DNA of 64,000 bases, from assembly GCF_903969135.1 (NCBI RefSeq), contig NZ_LR824569.1, positions 1,116,001 through 1,180,000 of the forward strand, read 5' to 3'. The notes below the pieces were generated by a model that saw nothing but the letters and a program-made list of their open reading frames with translations, ran no database searches and was not told where the DNA came from. The stretch's first letter is position 1. Each line of letters begins with the position of its first letter. Below, in pieces: positions 42,866-51,972 of this stretch. The position numbers and the translations under genes are program-made. Source of the stretch: Chryseobacterium sp. JV274. Its GTDB lineage: Bacteria; Bacteroidota; Bacteroidia; Flavobacteriales; Weeksellaceae.

Positions 42866-45643
42866 CTATTTCGAATAATATAATGGAAATAGCTGAATTT
42901 GCCCTTCCAATCCGGAAGGCTGAACTTTCCAACCGGATGCATCAAAAGCTTTATAATTAATATTTACAAAGTTGATTTCGTGATAATTACGCCATTGAAT
43001 TTTATTCTGATCCATATAACGTATTCTATTCGCCATCAAATTGCAAACTTCAATCTGAATAGTGTTTTTCCCTTTTTTCAGATATTTCCCGATGTTGATT
43101 TCAAAAGGAATACTCCAGACAATCCCCGCTTCCTGACCGTTAACAATTATTTTTGCACTTTCATATAGCTGATCGAATTTTAAAAGATAATCGTCTGCTT
43201 TTTTATTCTTCAAATTTAATGTGGTTGTATAAACGCCGGTTCCTGAAAAACTCTGTGTTGCAGGATCTTCTGAAAAGTTTGTCCAGGGTTCCAGATTTTT
43301 TAGAGTCCTTGATTTTGGAAGTTCGGGGCCGCCTTCTTTGAAAGTCAGCTTCCATGCTTGATTTAAACTGATAGGAGAACCTGTCTTTTCAGTATAATTC
43401 CATTTTGCAATGGAATGATCGACAGTTTCACTGTTTTTTAAAATTAAAGACTGTCCTGATTTAAGTTGAATTCTCACGGAATTGTTATGGGTTTCCGCAA
43501 CTCCGAAACCTCCGTTTTCAGGATTCATGATGACGGCTTGTTTTCCTGTATAGTTAAAAGGAAGAAACTGATCAATATCCTTTGCAGTATGGTTAACAAT
43601 GAAATAGTATTTTCCTCCGTCAAACTGCCTTCTCACAAACTTCAATCCTGTTTCCGTTAATTTTTCTCTTTGTATTTTTAAATATTCCAGGCCTTTTTCA
43701 ATATCAGAACTTAGAACAATTTTTCCTTTTCCGAAGCTTGCAATGTTTATATTTTCACCCTGATTCTGAAACTGGATCTGAGCCCACAATGATTTTAGTT
43801 CTGCTCTTCTTTTTTCAACTTCCAAATTTCCGGGAATATCTTTTGGCTTATTTTGAAAAATAACCGAGGCGCCATTTTGAGCTAATTTGAGAATATTATG
43901 TAACGTAGTTTCCGGTAAATAAGTTGATTCAGGAATGATTAAAACCTGGTAAGAAGATCCTTCTTTTGCAGTCTGAATTTTCTGGTTTTCCGATTTAGCT
44001 TCGCCAATCATCTTGTCAGAAACCATATCAAGAGCATAGCCCATTTTACTTAGTTTCGTTAGATTTTCATACATCGGAGTTGGCTGCAGCCATTTTTCCA
44101 CGTTATGAACTTTAAATGCTATATCCTTCCCTTTCGGATTGGCCCATTGGTCATAAATTGGCCAGTACATCAACAATTCATTATCAGGTTTCCCGCTCTG
44201 CAAAACACTTTGAGTACGTGCTACATAAGAATTTAATCCCATTAAATGGGGCCACAAGCTATTTTCCGGAACAAAATTAACCGAAGCATAAAACAGCCAT
44301 CCCGGAAAAGGAACATCGGCCGGTGTATACGTTGTGCCGTGATAAAAGACGTGATTGATTCCCGATAAAAAAACCTGCTCCACTTCGGGTTTTGCCTGCG
44401 ACCAGGAGGTTTTAAAATGCTCTGTAAGCCAGGTAAAAGTTTCATTTGAAATTAACTGTTTACCCGTAACATTAGCAGCCGATGAAGCAAATTTCAGCAT
44501 ATTAATATCTGGTTTATCAGATTTTTGCACATCTGCACTGTCTCTCCTCAGCCCCGGAATATCAAAAGCTGTACTTCCGAAAGTTTCAGACTCCGGAATA
44601 TCGACTGCAGCATACAAATCCAGTAAATTTCCAGGTGAGCCATGAGCCTGATTGGTATTTTTTGAGTTTTTGGAACGAGCCCAGTTCGTAAAATCCTTAG
44701 TAAAATTGCTCAAAATCAATTCGCTCAGGGTTTCCCTATAATCAGATTTAATTCTACCTGTTATCTCATTTTCTTCGTTACTGACAAGATATTTGATGTA
44801 TGGACTCAGGTCATATCCTCTCTTATTTTTAAATTCATTTTTAAAATCAGGGGTCCAGTCGGCATTATAAACCTCATAACTGTCATTGAAAAAAGAATGG
44901 ATTCCGTAGTTTGAGTTTCCAAAAGCTTTATCGAAAGTTTTAAGATAATCTTTTGTTGCCTCAGGTGAGAAATGGTCTAAGGTATAACCTTCACCACCCG
45001 GAGCTGCACGTTTTACTTTTTGTAAGGTTTTACCTGTAAAAACAGCATACATTATCCACTTCCCGAAATCCGGTTTCCAATTGAGAGAGCCGTCGTTTGT
45101 TATTTTATCGGTTAAAACAACTGCTTCATTTTTTTCATTGTAAGCCGTTACAATATCTAACTTTATTGTTTTTAAATCCTTTTGTTTTTGATCTTTCAGA
45201 ATGATTTTCTCAGAAAACTTTTCACCTGATGAAATCGTATATGTCTGGACAATCATTTTTGTGGCAGCATCTTCTTCACCAACCTGCGGCCCGCCGATTG
45301 GCCAGCCTGTTCCAACGGACATATCAACTCCCATGTTCAAACTTTTTGCCTTGTCTGTAGTGAATTGAAGCATTTTCATCCACTCCGGAGAAAGATAATT
45401 GATGTATTGATTTTCAAAGCCTTTTGCACCATAAATGGGAACGATTTCTACACCTCCGAAACCTGCTTTATGAAGCATTATCAGTTCTTTATCCAATCCT
45501 TTTTCATTGACAGCATTTCCCATCCACCACCATCGTGTCCACGGCTTTGCCATTTCAGTGGTTTTTGGCCACGGATTTTGTGCGGGAAGATTCCCGAACG
45601 CAAAACAAAATAGGCTCGCCTTTACTATAGATTGAATATTCAT
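42866..45643 (-). CDS. GH106 alpha-L-rhamnosidase
   Basis: A 925-residue secreted enzyme (signal peptide ending NLPAQ). KPWTRWWWMGNAVNEKGL at residues 33-50 and AGFGGVEIVPIYGAKGFEN are family hallmarks of GH106. VDMSVGTGWPIGGPQV follows, then a long TIM-barrel (FFNDSYEVYNADWTPDF, NQAHGSPGNLLDLYAAVDIPE). The C-terminal beta domain has KADDYLLKFDQLYESAKIIVNGQEAG, a galactose-binding-like fold, and ends KVQPSGLEGQIQLFPL. It releases terminal rhamnose from rhamnogalacturonan oligosaccharides, feeding the rhamnose pathway. The gene lies 12 bases from the SGNH esterase gene. Confidence 0.95.
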   Translation of the reverse strand: MNIQSIVKASLFCFAFGNLPAQNPWPKTTEMAKPWTRWWWMGNAVNEKGLDKELIMLHKAGFGGVEIVPIYGAKGFENQYINYLSPEWMKMLQFTTDKAKSLNMGVDMSVGTGWPIGGPQVGEEDAATKMIVQTYTISSGEKFSEKIILKDQKQKDLKTIKLDIVTAYNEKNEAVVLTDKITNDGSLNWKPDFGKWIMYAVFTGKTLQKVKRAAPGGEGYTLDHFSPEATKDYLKTFDKAFGNSNYGIHSFFNDSYEVYNADWTPDFKNEFKNKRGYDLSPYIKYLVSNEENEITGRIKSDYRETLSELILSNFTKDFTNWARSKNSKNTNQAHGSPGNLLDLYAAVDIPESETFGSTAFDIPGLRRDSADVQKSDKPDINMLKFASSAANVTGKQLISNETFTWLTEHFKTSWSQAKPEVEQVFLSGINHVFYHGTTYTPADVPFPGWLFYASVNFVPENSLWPHLMGLNSYVARTQSVLQSGKPDNELLMYWPIYDQWANPKGKDIAFKVHNVEKWLQPTPMYENLTKLSKMGYALDMVSDKMIGEAKSENQKIQTAKEGSSYQVLIIPESTYLPETTLHNILKLAQNGASVIFQNKPKDIPGNLEVEKRRAELKSLWAQIQFQNQGENINIASFGKGKIVLSSDIEKGLEYLKIQREKLTETGLKFVRRQFDGGKYYFIVNHTAKDIDQFLPFNYTGKQAVIMNPENGGFGVAETHNNSVRIQLKSGQSLILKNSETVDHSIAKWNYTEKTGSPISLNQAWKLTFKEGGPELPKSRTLKNLEPWTNFSEDPATQSFSGTGVYTTTLNLKNKKADDYLLKFDQLYESAKIIVNGQEAGIVWSIPFEINIGKYLKKGKNTIQIEVCNLMANRIRYMDQNKIQWRNYHEINFVNINYKAFDASGWKVQPSGLEGQIQLFPLYYSK

Positions 45644-45655
45644 TTTGTTATTTTT

Positions 45656-46978
45656 TTAGTTTCCATCCGGTTTTAAAGATTCCATAAAGACACTTTCCGG
45701 CCAATGGAAATTTTCGAAAGGATCAGGCTTATTTAAATCAAAACCTTTATATTTTTTAGAAATAAACTTAGCCAAAGGCAGCTTCTGATCGACAATACTT
45801 TTTACCACACATTTTGCCAGTTCATAAGCACCATACGTATTAAAGTGAGTGTCATCCGCCAAAGCATCCGGCTGATTGGGATAAGAATTTGCAGGATAAT
45901 AAACAAATGCTTTTTTAGAATTTTCCGGTCCCAACGCTTCAAACAGCGTTTTACTCATTGCATTCAGGTCGATTAAATATATATTTTCTTCTTTCGCAAT
46001 TTCCCGCATGGCATCAGGAAAATCATCCAGGGTATTGACAATCTTATTATTTTTATCAAAAACTCTTCGATTCATTGATGTAACTAAAACCGGAATCGCT
46101 CCCAATTGTTTTGCTTTATTAATCCATTCCTGTAATCTTTTTTTATAACCAGATTTTGTGCTGTTCCCATACTTCTGGTCATTATGCCCAAACTGGATAA
46201 ATAGATAATCCCCGGGTTGAATCTTGTTCCATATTTTATCAATTCGGTGGCGGTCTTCAAAGGCTTTCAAAGTTTCCCCGCTTTCGGCGTAATTGGCAAT
46301 AACAACTTCTTCGGGAACAAAAAAACAGGGCAACATTTGCCCCCAGGAGGCCCAAGGTTCATACTGTGCATCTACAACCGTGGAATCCCCTGTCAGGTAA
46401 ATTGTTTTCGCCGTTTTGTTGGGCTGAATGGTTATTGCACAAACTTTTGGAGCTTTATCGTTAAATTCAATCGTCAGTACATTGTCCCAATGTAAGTATC
46501 TTCTTTCTCTTGGCTTTAATTTTACAATCCCAATTTCAACTCCATCCTGATTACGGAGAATGCTATCTTTAATATGAACGGTAATCAGTTTTTCAACCAT
46601 TTCACCTTCTTTTGTTTTTACATCATCCAACATCAGACGGCGATTTTCTACACGAACTGTTGTTTGGGAAGTTCCTTTAGAATCGCCTAAATTTAACTTA
46701 ATATCATAATTTCCTTCCGGAATTATCACCGAAAAATAGAAAGGTTTATCGCTCGTAATATAATCTCCTGTCAAAGCATTTCCTCCTCTGTCGATTGATT
46801 TTAAGCCGGAAATATCCATGAATCCGTAGCCCACTTTCCTGTTGAATTCAGAGTGTTCTGTGATGGAAATAAAACCATCCTGAGTTCTGCTTCCACCAAA
46901 ATCAAATTTGAAATTGGTTTGTTGGGAAAACATTGATGAACAAATAAAAATGACTATAATTCCAATCCAATTTTTCAT
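45656..46978 (-). CDS. SGNH-type rhamnogalacturonan acetylesterase (CE12-like)
   Basis: About 440 residues, secreted (signal MKNWIGIIVIFICSSMFSQ). The N-terminal 170 residues form a beta-sandwich (FKFDFGGSRTQDGFISI and SVIIPEGNYDIKLNLGD). The C-terminal SGNH domain has the block I motif LTGDSTVVD near 194, GHNDQ near 263 and DDTHFNTYGAYELAK near 372, giving Ser, Asp and His of the triad. This architecture is seen in rhamnogalacturonan acetylesterases that deacetylate the backbone so lyases and hydrolases can act. The frame extends upstream to an ATG overlapping the GH28 stop, but the signal peptide favours 46978. Confidence 0.9.
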   Translation of the reverse strand: MKNWIGIIVIFICSSMFSQQTNFKFDFGGSRTQDGFISITEHSEFNRKVGYGFMDISGLKSIDRGGNALTGDYITSDKPFYFSVIIPEGNYDIKLNLGDSKGTSQTTVRVENRRLMLDDVKTKEGEMVEKLITVHIKDSILRNQDGVEIGIVKLKPRERRYLHWDNVLTIEFNDKAPKVCAITIQPNKTAKTIYLTGDSTVVDAQYEPWASWGQMLPCFFVPEEVVIANYAESGETLKAFEDRHRIDKIWNKIQPGDYLFIQFGHNDQKYGNSTKSGYKKRLQEWINKAKQLGAIPVLVTSMNRRVFDKNNKIVNTLDDFPDAMREIAKEENIYLIDLNAMSKTLFEALGPENSKKAFVYYPANSYPNQPDALADDTHFNTYGAYELAKCVVKSIVDQKLPLAKFISKKYKGFDLNKPDPFENFHWPESVFMESLKPDGN

Positions 46979-47136
46979 AATCAATCCATTAAAATATTGA
47001 CTCCCGGCATTTATCCAAAAATCCCATTCTTTTGTATGCTCAGAATCCGTCTCACTCAGGAACTGAATTTCCTTAGATTGAGAATGCAATAATTGGGAGC
47101 ATAAATATACCGGAACGAATATTTTAGAAAAACAAC

Positions 47137-48516
47137 TCATTTTGCGGCAATGTCGGAATCGTCTTTTTTGTCGTAAGATTGACCTAAAGAAGCAACCCGG
47201 GAAACATTTACTTTATTTTTTTTCAAATTTTTAATAGCATCCAAATTTTCCTCTTTAGGTTTTAACGCTTTTATTTTTAGATTTTCCAACGTGAAATCTG
47301 TCAAATCATACAAGTCTGATTTTTCAACATCGAATGCCGTTTCACAACTGATGTCAATATTTTTGATCAAAATATGATTCGCTAAAGATTTTTTAGGCCT
47401 TTCCTCTCCTTTCAAATCGAAAAACTGGTTCCAGCCTTTTACATACAAGAAAGTTTTAACATTGCCCGTGATATTTTCAACTGTAATGTATTCATAATGC
47501 TGAGGAGTATCTGGTCTCATTTTAAGGTGCAGCAGCCTCGAAGCATCTTTCACTTTTGAGTTGCGCAGAATCACATTATAATTATGGATAGATTCGCTGC
47601 CGCAAGTGAGAACACTGTGACAAAACCCAAAGCTGTTATCTTCTATGATGATATTTCTGTTTTCACCATTTTCAGGAGTTTTATCTGCTTTCGGGCCTTT
47701 TCCGCCTTTTAATGCGATGGCGTCGTCGTTCACCGACATATAGCAGTTTTTAATCAGGAAATTCGTGCAGGCATCAATATCAACAGCATCTGTACTTGGG
47801 GCTTTTACCGGCTCTTTTGGTGCAAGAATTGTCAGGTTTAACAATTTTACAAATTCACTTTTATAATAATGAGTACTCCAGAAAGGGGAATTTTTTACGG
47901 TAATTCCTTCAACCTGAACGTTTTTAGAATTTGAAATATAGATGATTCTTGGTCTCATTTCGTCCATATTGGTACACTTAGGGTTCCACTGGCGTCTTTT
48001 CCAGAATGCTTTCCAAAAGTGCAATCCATTTCCGTCAAGCGTTCCTTTTCCTGAAATGGTAAAACCATTCAATCCATCTGCGTTGATTAATGCAGGAAAA
48101 TATTTTACAGTCTGTCCTTCCATTCTTGTTTCCACAACCGGAAAATCACTGATATCATCGCTTCCTTTTAATTTCGCACCGTTCTCCAGATGCAAATGTG
48201 TTCCCTGTTTGAAGAATACAGAACTGATCAGGAATGTTCCTTTGGGTACAATAATTACACCGCCGCCATTTTTAGCTGCAAGATCAATGACCGCCTGAAC
48301 CTGTTTTGTCTGAAGAACCGTACTGTCGTTTTTCACTCCATGATCGGTAAGAATATATTTTTCACCTAATTTATTGATATCTGTAGGCTTATTTTCTTTA
48401 AACCATTTTGGAATTATACTGCCGTCGGGAAATTTATCCTGGCTCTTTATCCCCGATGAAAACAATAAGAATATCAACAGATATAGTAAAAAGCTTGATG
48501 TATTTTGAGATTTCAT
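47137..48516 (-). CDS. GH28 family rhamnogalacturonan or polygalacturonan hydrolase
   Basis: A 459-residue exported beta-helix enzyme with a signal peptide (ending GIKSQ). The conserved segments are TDHGVKNDSTVLQTKQVQAV, PSTDAVDIDACTN (near 237), NDDAIALKGGKGPKAD (near 260), FCHSVLTCGSE (near 297) and LHLKMRPDTPQHY. These carry the GH28 catalytic Asp residues, His and Lys. It is divergent in sequence from the first GH28 of the window and resembles the rhamnogalacturonase-like subgroup. It sits first in the minus-strand rhamnogalacturonan operon, and its promoter lies in the 513-base region shared with xylB. Confidence 0.92.
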   Translation of the reverse strand: MKSQNTSSFLLYLLIFLLFSSGIKSQDKFPDGSIIPKWFKENKPTDINKLGEKYILTDHGVKNDSTVLQTKQVQAVIDLAAKNGGGVIIVPKGTFLISSVFFKQGTHLHLENGAKLKGSDDISDFPVVETRMEGQTVKYFPALINADGLNGFTISGKGTLDGNGLHFWKAFWKRRQWNPKCTNMDEMRPRIIYISNSKNVQVEGITVKNSPFWSTHYYKSEFVKLLNLTILAPKEPVKAPSTDAVDIDACTNFLIKNCYMSVNDDAIALKGGKGPKADKTPENGENRNIIIEDNSFGFCHSVLTCGSESIHNYNVILRNSKVKDASRLLHLKMRPDTPQHYEYITVENITGNVKTFLYVKGWNQFFDLKGEERPKKSLANHILIKNIDISCETAFDVEKSDLYDLTDFTLENLKIKALKPKEENLDAIKNLKKNKVNVSRVASLGQSYDKKDDSDIAAK

Positions 48517-48691
48517 AATTTATATTTATTGTAAAATCTGATTTTTCATTAATAAAATTTAATACTCAAAAGAATGGCAAAATAAAGGAATATCATTTAA
48601 ATACAATTTATTCAGTTTGCTTTTGCAAAAAATCAGCAAATAATTTCCAACTGTATAACGAAAATTATTCTTTCATTTCATTTTCATAAAA

Positions 48692-48697
48692 GTATAC
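48692..48697. promoter_or_regulatory. GTATAC core, weak candidate GntR site
   Basis: AAAAGTATACATTTTA; the flanks are partly palindromic. It lies 176 bases before the GH28 start. Confidence 0.3.
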
Positions 48698-48797
48698 ATT
48701 TTAGGATTTGGCGGTATCCTGCTCTTTCATGTTGATTATTTTGCGATGATTTATCCCCCATTAACATCTATCAAAATCTAAATTAATCTTCACTTTG

Positions 48798-48811
48798 TGC
48801 AATCGATTGCT
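48798..48811. promoter_or_regulatory. LacI-type operator in the GH28/xylB divergent region
   Basis: TGCAATCGATTGCT, 13 of 14 bases of the palindrome, 219 bases before xylB and 282 before GH28. Confidence 0.7.
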
Positions 48812-49029
48812 CAATATTGGATCCTTAAAGCTGTTTTTAGTTAAAATTAAATTCTCAATTTGTTTCATTTAATTAGAATTAAAGTATCTAAAAATTAATT
48901 AATTAAAATTAAGACACTGAATAACAATAGCTTAACACTTGATAATATTGAAAATTCACAGATTTACAAAAACCCTCGGTATAATACATAAAATTATTAC
49001 ATTTAAAGCATTACAATTATTAATAATTA

Positions 49030-50517
49030 ATGAAATTTATAGGTTATGATGTAGGAAGCTCATCGATAAAGGCTTCCATCGTAGATGATCAGGGCAAATT
49101 AATCGCCCATGCCAAATACCCGGAACATGAGATGTTGATAGATTCCCCAAAAGCAGGCTGGGCAGAACAAAACCCCGATGAATGGTGGCAAAACCTCCGT
49201 ATTCTCACTCAAAAAATAATTGCAGAGAGCAAAATCCACAAAAATGAGATTAAAGGAATCGGCATATCTTATCAGATGCATGGATTAGTATTGATTGGAA
49301 AAGACAAACAGGTCCTTTGTCCGTCAATTATATGGTGTGACAGCCGGGCTGTTGAAATTGGCGACCGGATTTTTGATGAGATCGGAGAAGAAAAATGCAT
49401 GAAAGAGCTGCTTAATTCTCCGGGCAACTTCACTGCATCCAAGCTGAAATGGGTACAGGAAAATGCTCCTGAAGTCTATGACAAGATCTGGAAATTTATG
49501 CTTCCGGGAGATTTCATTGCATTTAAGCTCAGCGGTGAAGCAACAACTTCTGTTACAGGGCTTTCAGAGGGTATACTTTGGGACTTTGAAAAACATGAGG
49601 TTTCAAAAACAATGCTGCAACACCTGAAAATTGATGAATCTTTTGTTTCTGACATTGTGGAAAATTTCACTGAACAATGCTATGTTTCAAAACAGGGAGC
49701 AGAGGAAAGTGGCCTTCCCGAAGGAATTCCTATTTATTACCGCGCTGGAGATCAACCCAATAACGCATTTTCTCTCAATGTAATGAATCTCGGAGAAATT
49801 GCAGCCACAGGCGGAACTTCCGGAGTTGTTTATGGTGTGACTGATAATATTAAATCTAAGGAGTCTGTAAGGATTAACAATTTTGCACACATTAACCACA
49901 CAAAGGAACGACCGAGAATCGGCAAAATGCTTTGCCTGAATGGTGCTGGAATTCAATACAGCTGGCTTCGACATCAGGTTGACCAAAAAAGACACAGCTA
50001 TCACGAAATTAATGATTTAGCTTCAAAAATACCAATCGGTTCCGATGGAGTTATTGTCCTGCCCTTCGGAAACGGAGCAGAGAGAGTTCTGCATAATAAA
50101 GATATCGGATCGTCTGTTTTTAACCTGAACTTTAACCGTCACAAAAGCGAACATCTTTTCCGGGCAGGATTGGAAGGTATTGCCTATTCTTTTGTGTATG
50201 GAACTGATATTTTAATGTCCGACGGGCTTCAGAAAGGTATTATAAAAGCAGGTGGTGACAATTTATTCCGCTCTTCTTTATTCACACAGACCATCACTAC
50301 TATTTTGGATACCGAAATAAGAATTATAAATTCCACAGGTTCTACAGGCGCCGCAAGAGCTGCAGCCATGGGGGCCGGAGCATTCGAATCGCAAAACGAA
50401 ATCCTGACTGACAAAGACATTTTAAAAAGCTATTACCCTGATACTAAGAACTATAACCAGTACAAGGATAGTTATGAGAAATGGAAATTAAAATTATTAC
50501 AAAATCTAAATAATTAA
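49030..50517 (+). CDS. xylB: Xylulokinase
   Basis: A 495-residue FGGY kinase that phosphorylates D-xylulose. FIGYDVGSSSIKASIVD at the N-terminus binds phosphate, GISYQMHGLVLI (near 77-88) matches the xylulokinase sugar-contact motif, and LCPSIIWCDSRAVEIG, AGDQPNNAFSLNVMNLGEIAATGGTSGV and IKAGGDNLFRSSLFTQ follow the family order. Upstream of xylA in a three-gene operon xylB-xylA-symporter; a strong LacI-type palindrome lies between xylB and xylA. Confidence 0.96.
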   Translation: MKFIGYDVGSSSIKASIVDDQGKLIAHAKYPEHEMLIDSPKAGWAEQNPDEWWQNLRILTQKIIAESKIHKNEIKGIGISYQMHGLVLIGKDKQVLCPSIIWCDSRAVEIGDRIFDEIGEEKCMKELLNSPGNFTASKLKWVQENAPEVYDKIWKFMLPGDFIAFKLSGEATTSVTGLSEGILWDFEKHEVSKTMLQHLKIDESFVSDIVENFTEQCYVSKQGAEESGLPEGIPIYYRAGDQPNNAFSLNVMNLGEIAATGGTSGVVYGVTDNIKSKESVRINNFAHINHTKERPRIGKMLCLNGAGIQYSWLRHQVDQKRHSYHEINDLASKIPIGSDGVIVLPFGNGAERVLHNKDIGSSVFNLNFNRHKSEHLFRAGLEGIAYSFVYGTDILMSDGLQKGIIKAGGDNLFRSSLFTQTITTILDTEIRIINSTGSTGAARAAAMGAGAFESQNEILTDKDILKSYYPDTKNYNQYKDSYEKWKLKLLQNLNN

Positions 50518-50533
50518 GAAATTTTTTAACACA

Positions 50534-50555
50534 TCAATGCAATCGATTGCATTGA
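50534..50555. promoter_or_regulatory. Perfect 22-bp palindromic LacI-type operator
   Basis: The core TGCAATCGATTGCA (50538-50551) is extended by four further paired bases on each side, giving a perfect 22-bp palindrome. It lies 29 bases before xylA and is the best copy of the motif. Confidence 0.85.
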
Positions 50556-50584
50556 TTCATTCATCTATTTAAAACTAAAATATA

Positions 50585-51913
50585 ATGGCAATTACAATGG
50601 GTAACAAAGAGTATTTCAAAGGAATTGGAAAAATTCAATTTGAAGGAAAAGAATCTGACAATCCTCTGGCTTTCAAATTTTATAACGAAAACAAAGTCGT
50701 TCGCGGGAAAACGATGAAAGAATATTTCAAATTTGCGACGGCTTACTGGCATACATTCTGTGCAACGGGTGGAGATCCTTTTGGAGTGGGAACACAGCAT
50801 TTTGAATGGTTAAAAGCAACAGATGTTAAACAAAGAGCAACAGAAAAAATGGATGCGGCTTTCGAATTTTTCACAAAACTGGGTATGCCTTACTACTGTT
50901 TCCACGATTATGATTTAATTGATGAAGCGGATAATTTCAGAGAATCAACCAAAAGAATAGAATTCATAACCGATTATGCTAAAGAAAAACAGGCGGCTTC
51001 CGGAGTAAAGTTACTTTGGGGAACGTCAAACTGTTTCTCCAATCCACGATTTATGAATGGTGCAGCTACAAATCCATCTTTTGATGTGTTGGCTTATGCA
51101 GGAGGGCAGGTTAAAAATGCATTAGATGCAACAATAAAGTTAAGCGGAGAAAATTATGTTTTCTGGGGCGGTCGTGAAGGATATATGTCTTTACTGAACA
51201 CCAACATGAAACGTGAGCTTGAACATATGGCAAAATTTTTACACGTGGCAAAAGATTATGCACGTTCACAAGGCTTCAAAGGGACCTTCTTTATTGAACC
51301 AAAACCAATGGAGCCTACAAAACATCAATATGATTTTGATGCGGCAACCTGCTTAAACTTTCTTCGTCAATATGATTTAATGGATGATTTTAAGCTTAAC
51401 CTTGAGGTCAACCACGCAACTTTAGCCCAGCATACTTTTGAACATGAATTACAAGTTGCGGCTGACAATAACGTTTTAGGAAGTATTGATGCCAACCGCG
51501 GAGACTATCAAAATGGTTGGGATACAGACCAATTCCCGGTTGATTTATATGAAATGACTCAAGCAATGCTGGTGATTATTCAGGCAGGAGGCTTCCAGGG
51601 CGGAGGTGTAAATTTTGATGCTAAAATCAGAAGAAACTCAACGGATCTGGAGGATATTTTTATCGCTCACATCAGCGGAATGGACAATTTTGCAAGAGCT
51701 TTCCTGGCTGCAGATGCTATTTTAGAAAAATCAAAATATTCTGAAATCAGAGCTAACAGATATTCTTCTTTCAATAATGGAAAAGGTAAAGATTTTGAAG
51801 AGGGGAAATTATCTCTTACTGACCTGGCTGCCCATGCGGAAGGACTTGGAGAAGTAGGCCAAGAAAGCGGTAAGCAGGAATATATGGAAAGCCTGATTAA
51901 TCAGTATTTATAA
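50585..51913 (+). CDS. xylA: Xylose isomerase
   Basis: A 442-residue TIM-barrel enzyme converting D-xylose to D-xylulose. The class II motifs are all present: [33 protein letters not shown] (catalytic His), [36 protein letters not shown] (metal Glu) and [17 protein letters not shown] (metal Glu and His). [20 protein letters not shown] gives the second metal site. Length is normal. The operator at 50534 suggests it has its own controlled promoter inside the operon. Confidence 0.98.
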   Translation: MAITMGNKEYFKGIGKIQFEGKESDNPLAFKFYNENKVVRGKTMKEYFKFATAYWHTFCATGGDPFGVGTQHFEWLKATDVKQRATEKMDAAFEFFTKLGMPYYCFHDYDLIDEADNFRESTKRIEFITDYAKEKQAASGVKLLWGTSNCFSNPRFMNGAATNPSFDVLAYAGGQVKNALDATIKLSGENYVFWGGREGYMSLLNTNMKRELEHMAKFLHVAKDYARSQGFKGTFFIEPKPMEPTKHQYDFDAATCLNFLRQYDLMDDFKLNLEVNHATLAQHTFEHELQVAADNNVLGSIDANRGDYQNGWDTDQFPVDLYEMTQAMLVIIQAGGFQGGGVNFDAKIRRNSTDLEDIFIAHISGMDNFARAFLAADAILEKSKYSEIRANRYSSFNNGKGKDFEEGKLSLTDLAAHAEGLGEVGQESGKQEYMESLINQYL

Positions 51914-51972
51914 CACAAATGCTGATTAACTAACAAGTACCTAATCTTTAACAACTAAAACTATATGAGACT

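Larger units (their letters stand above)
48517..49029. other. Divergent promoter region between GH28 and xylB
   Basis: 513 bases without a gene, very AT-rich. It holds a LacI-type box (48798-48811) and a GTATAC core (48692-48697, context AAAAGTATACATTTTA). The two operators may give combined control of the pectin and xylose operons. Confidence 0.6.

Noticed and set aside
43153..44645. Several plus-strand frames inside the GH106 gene
   Set aside because: They are antisense to a strongly supported enzyme gene and have low-complexity, non-family sequence.
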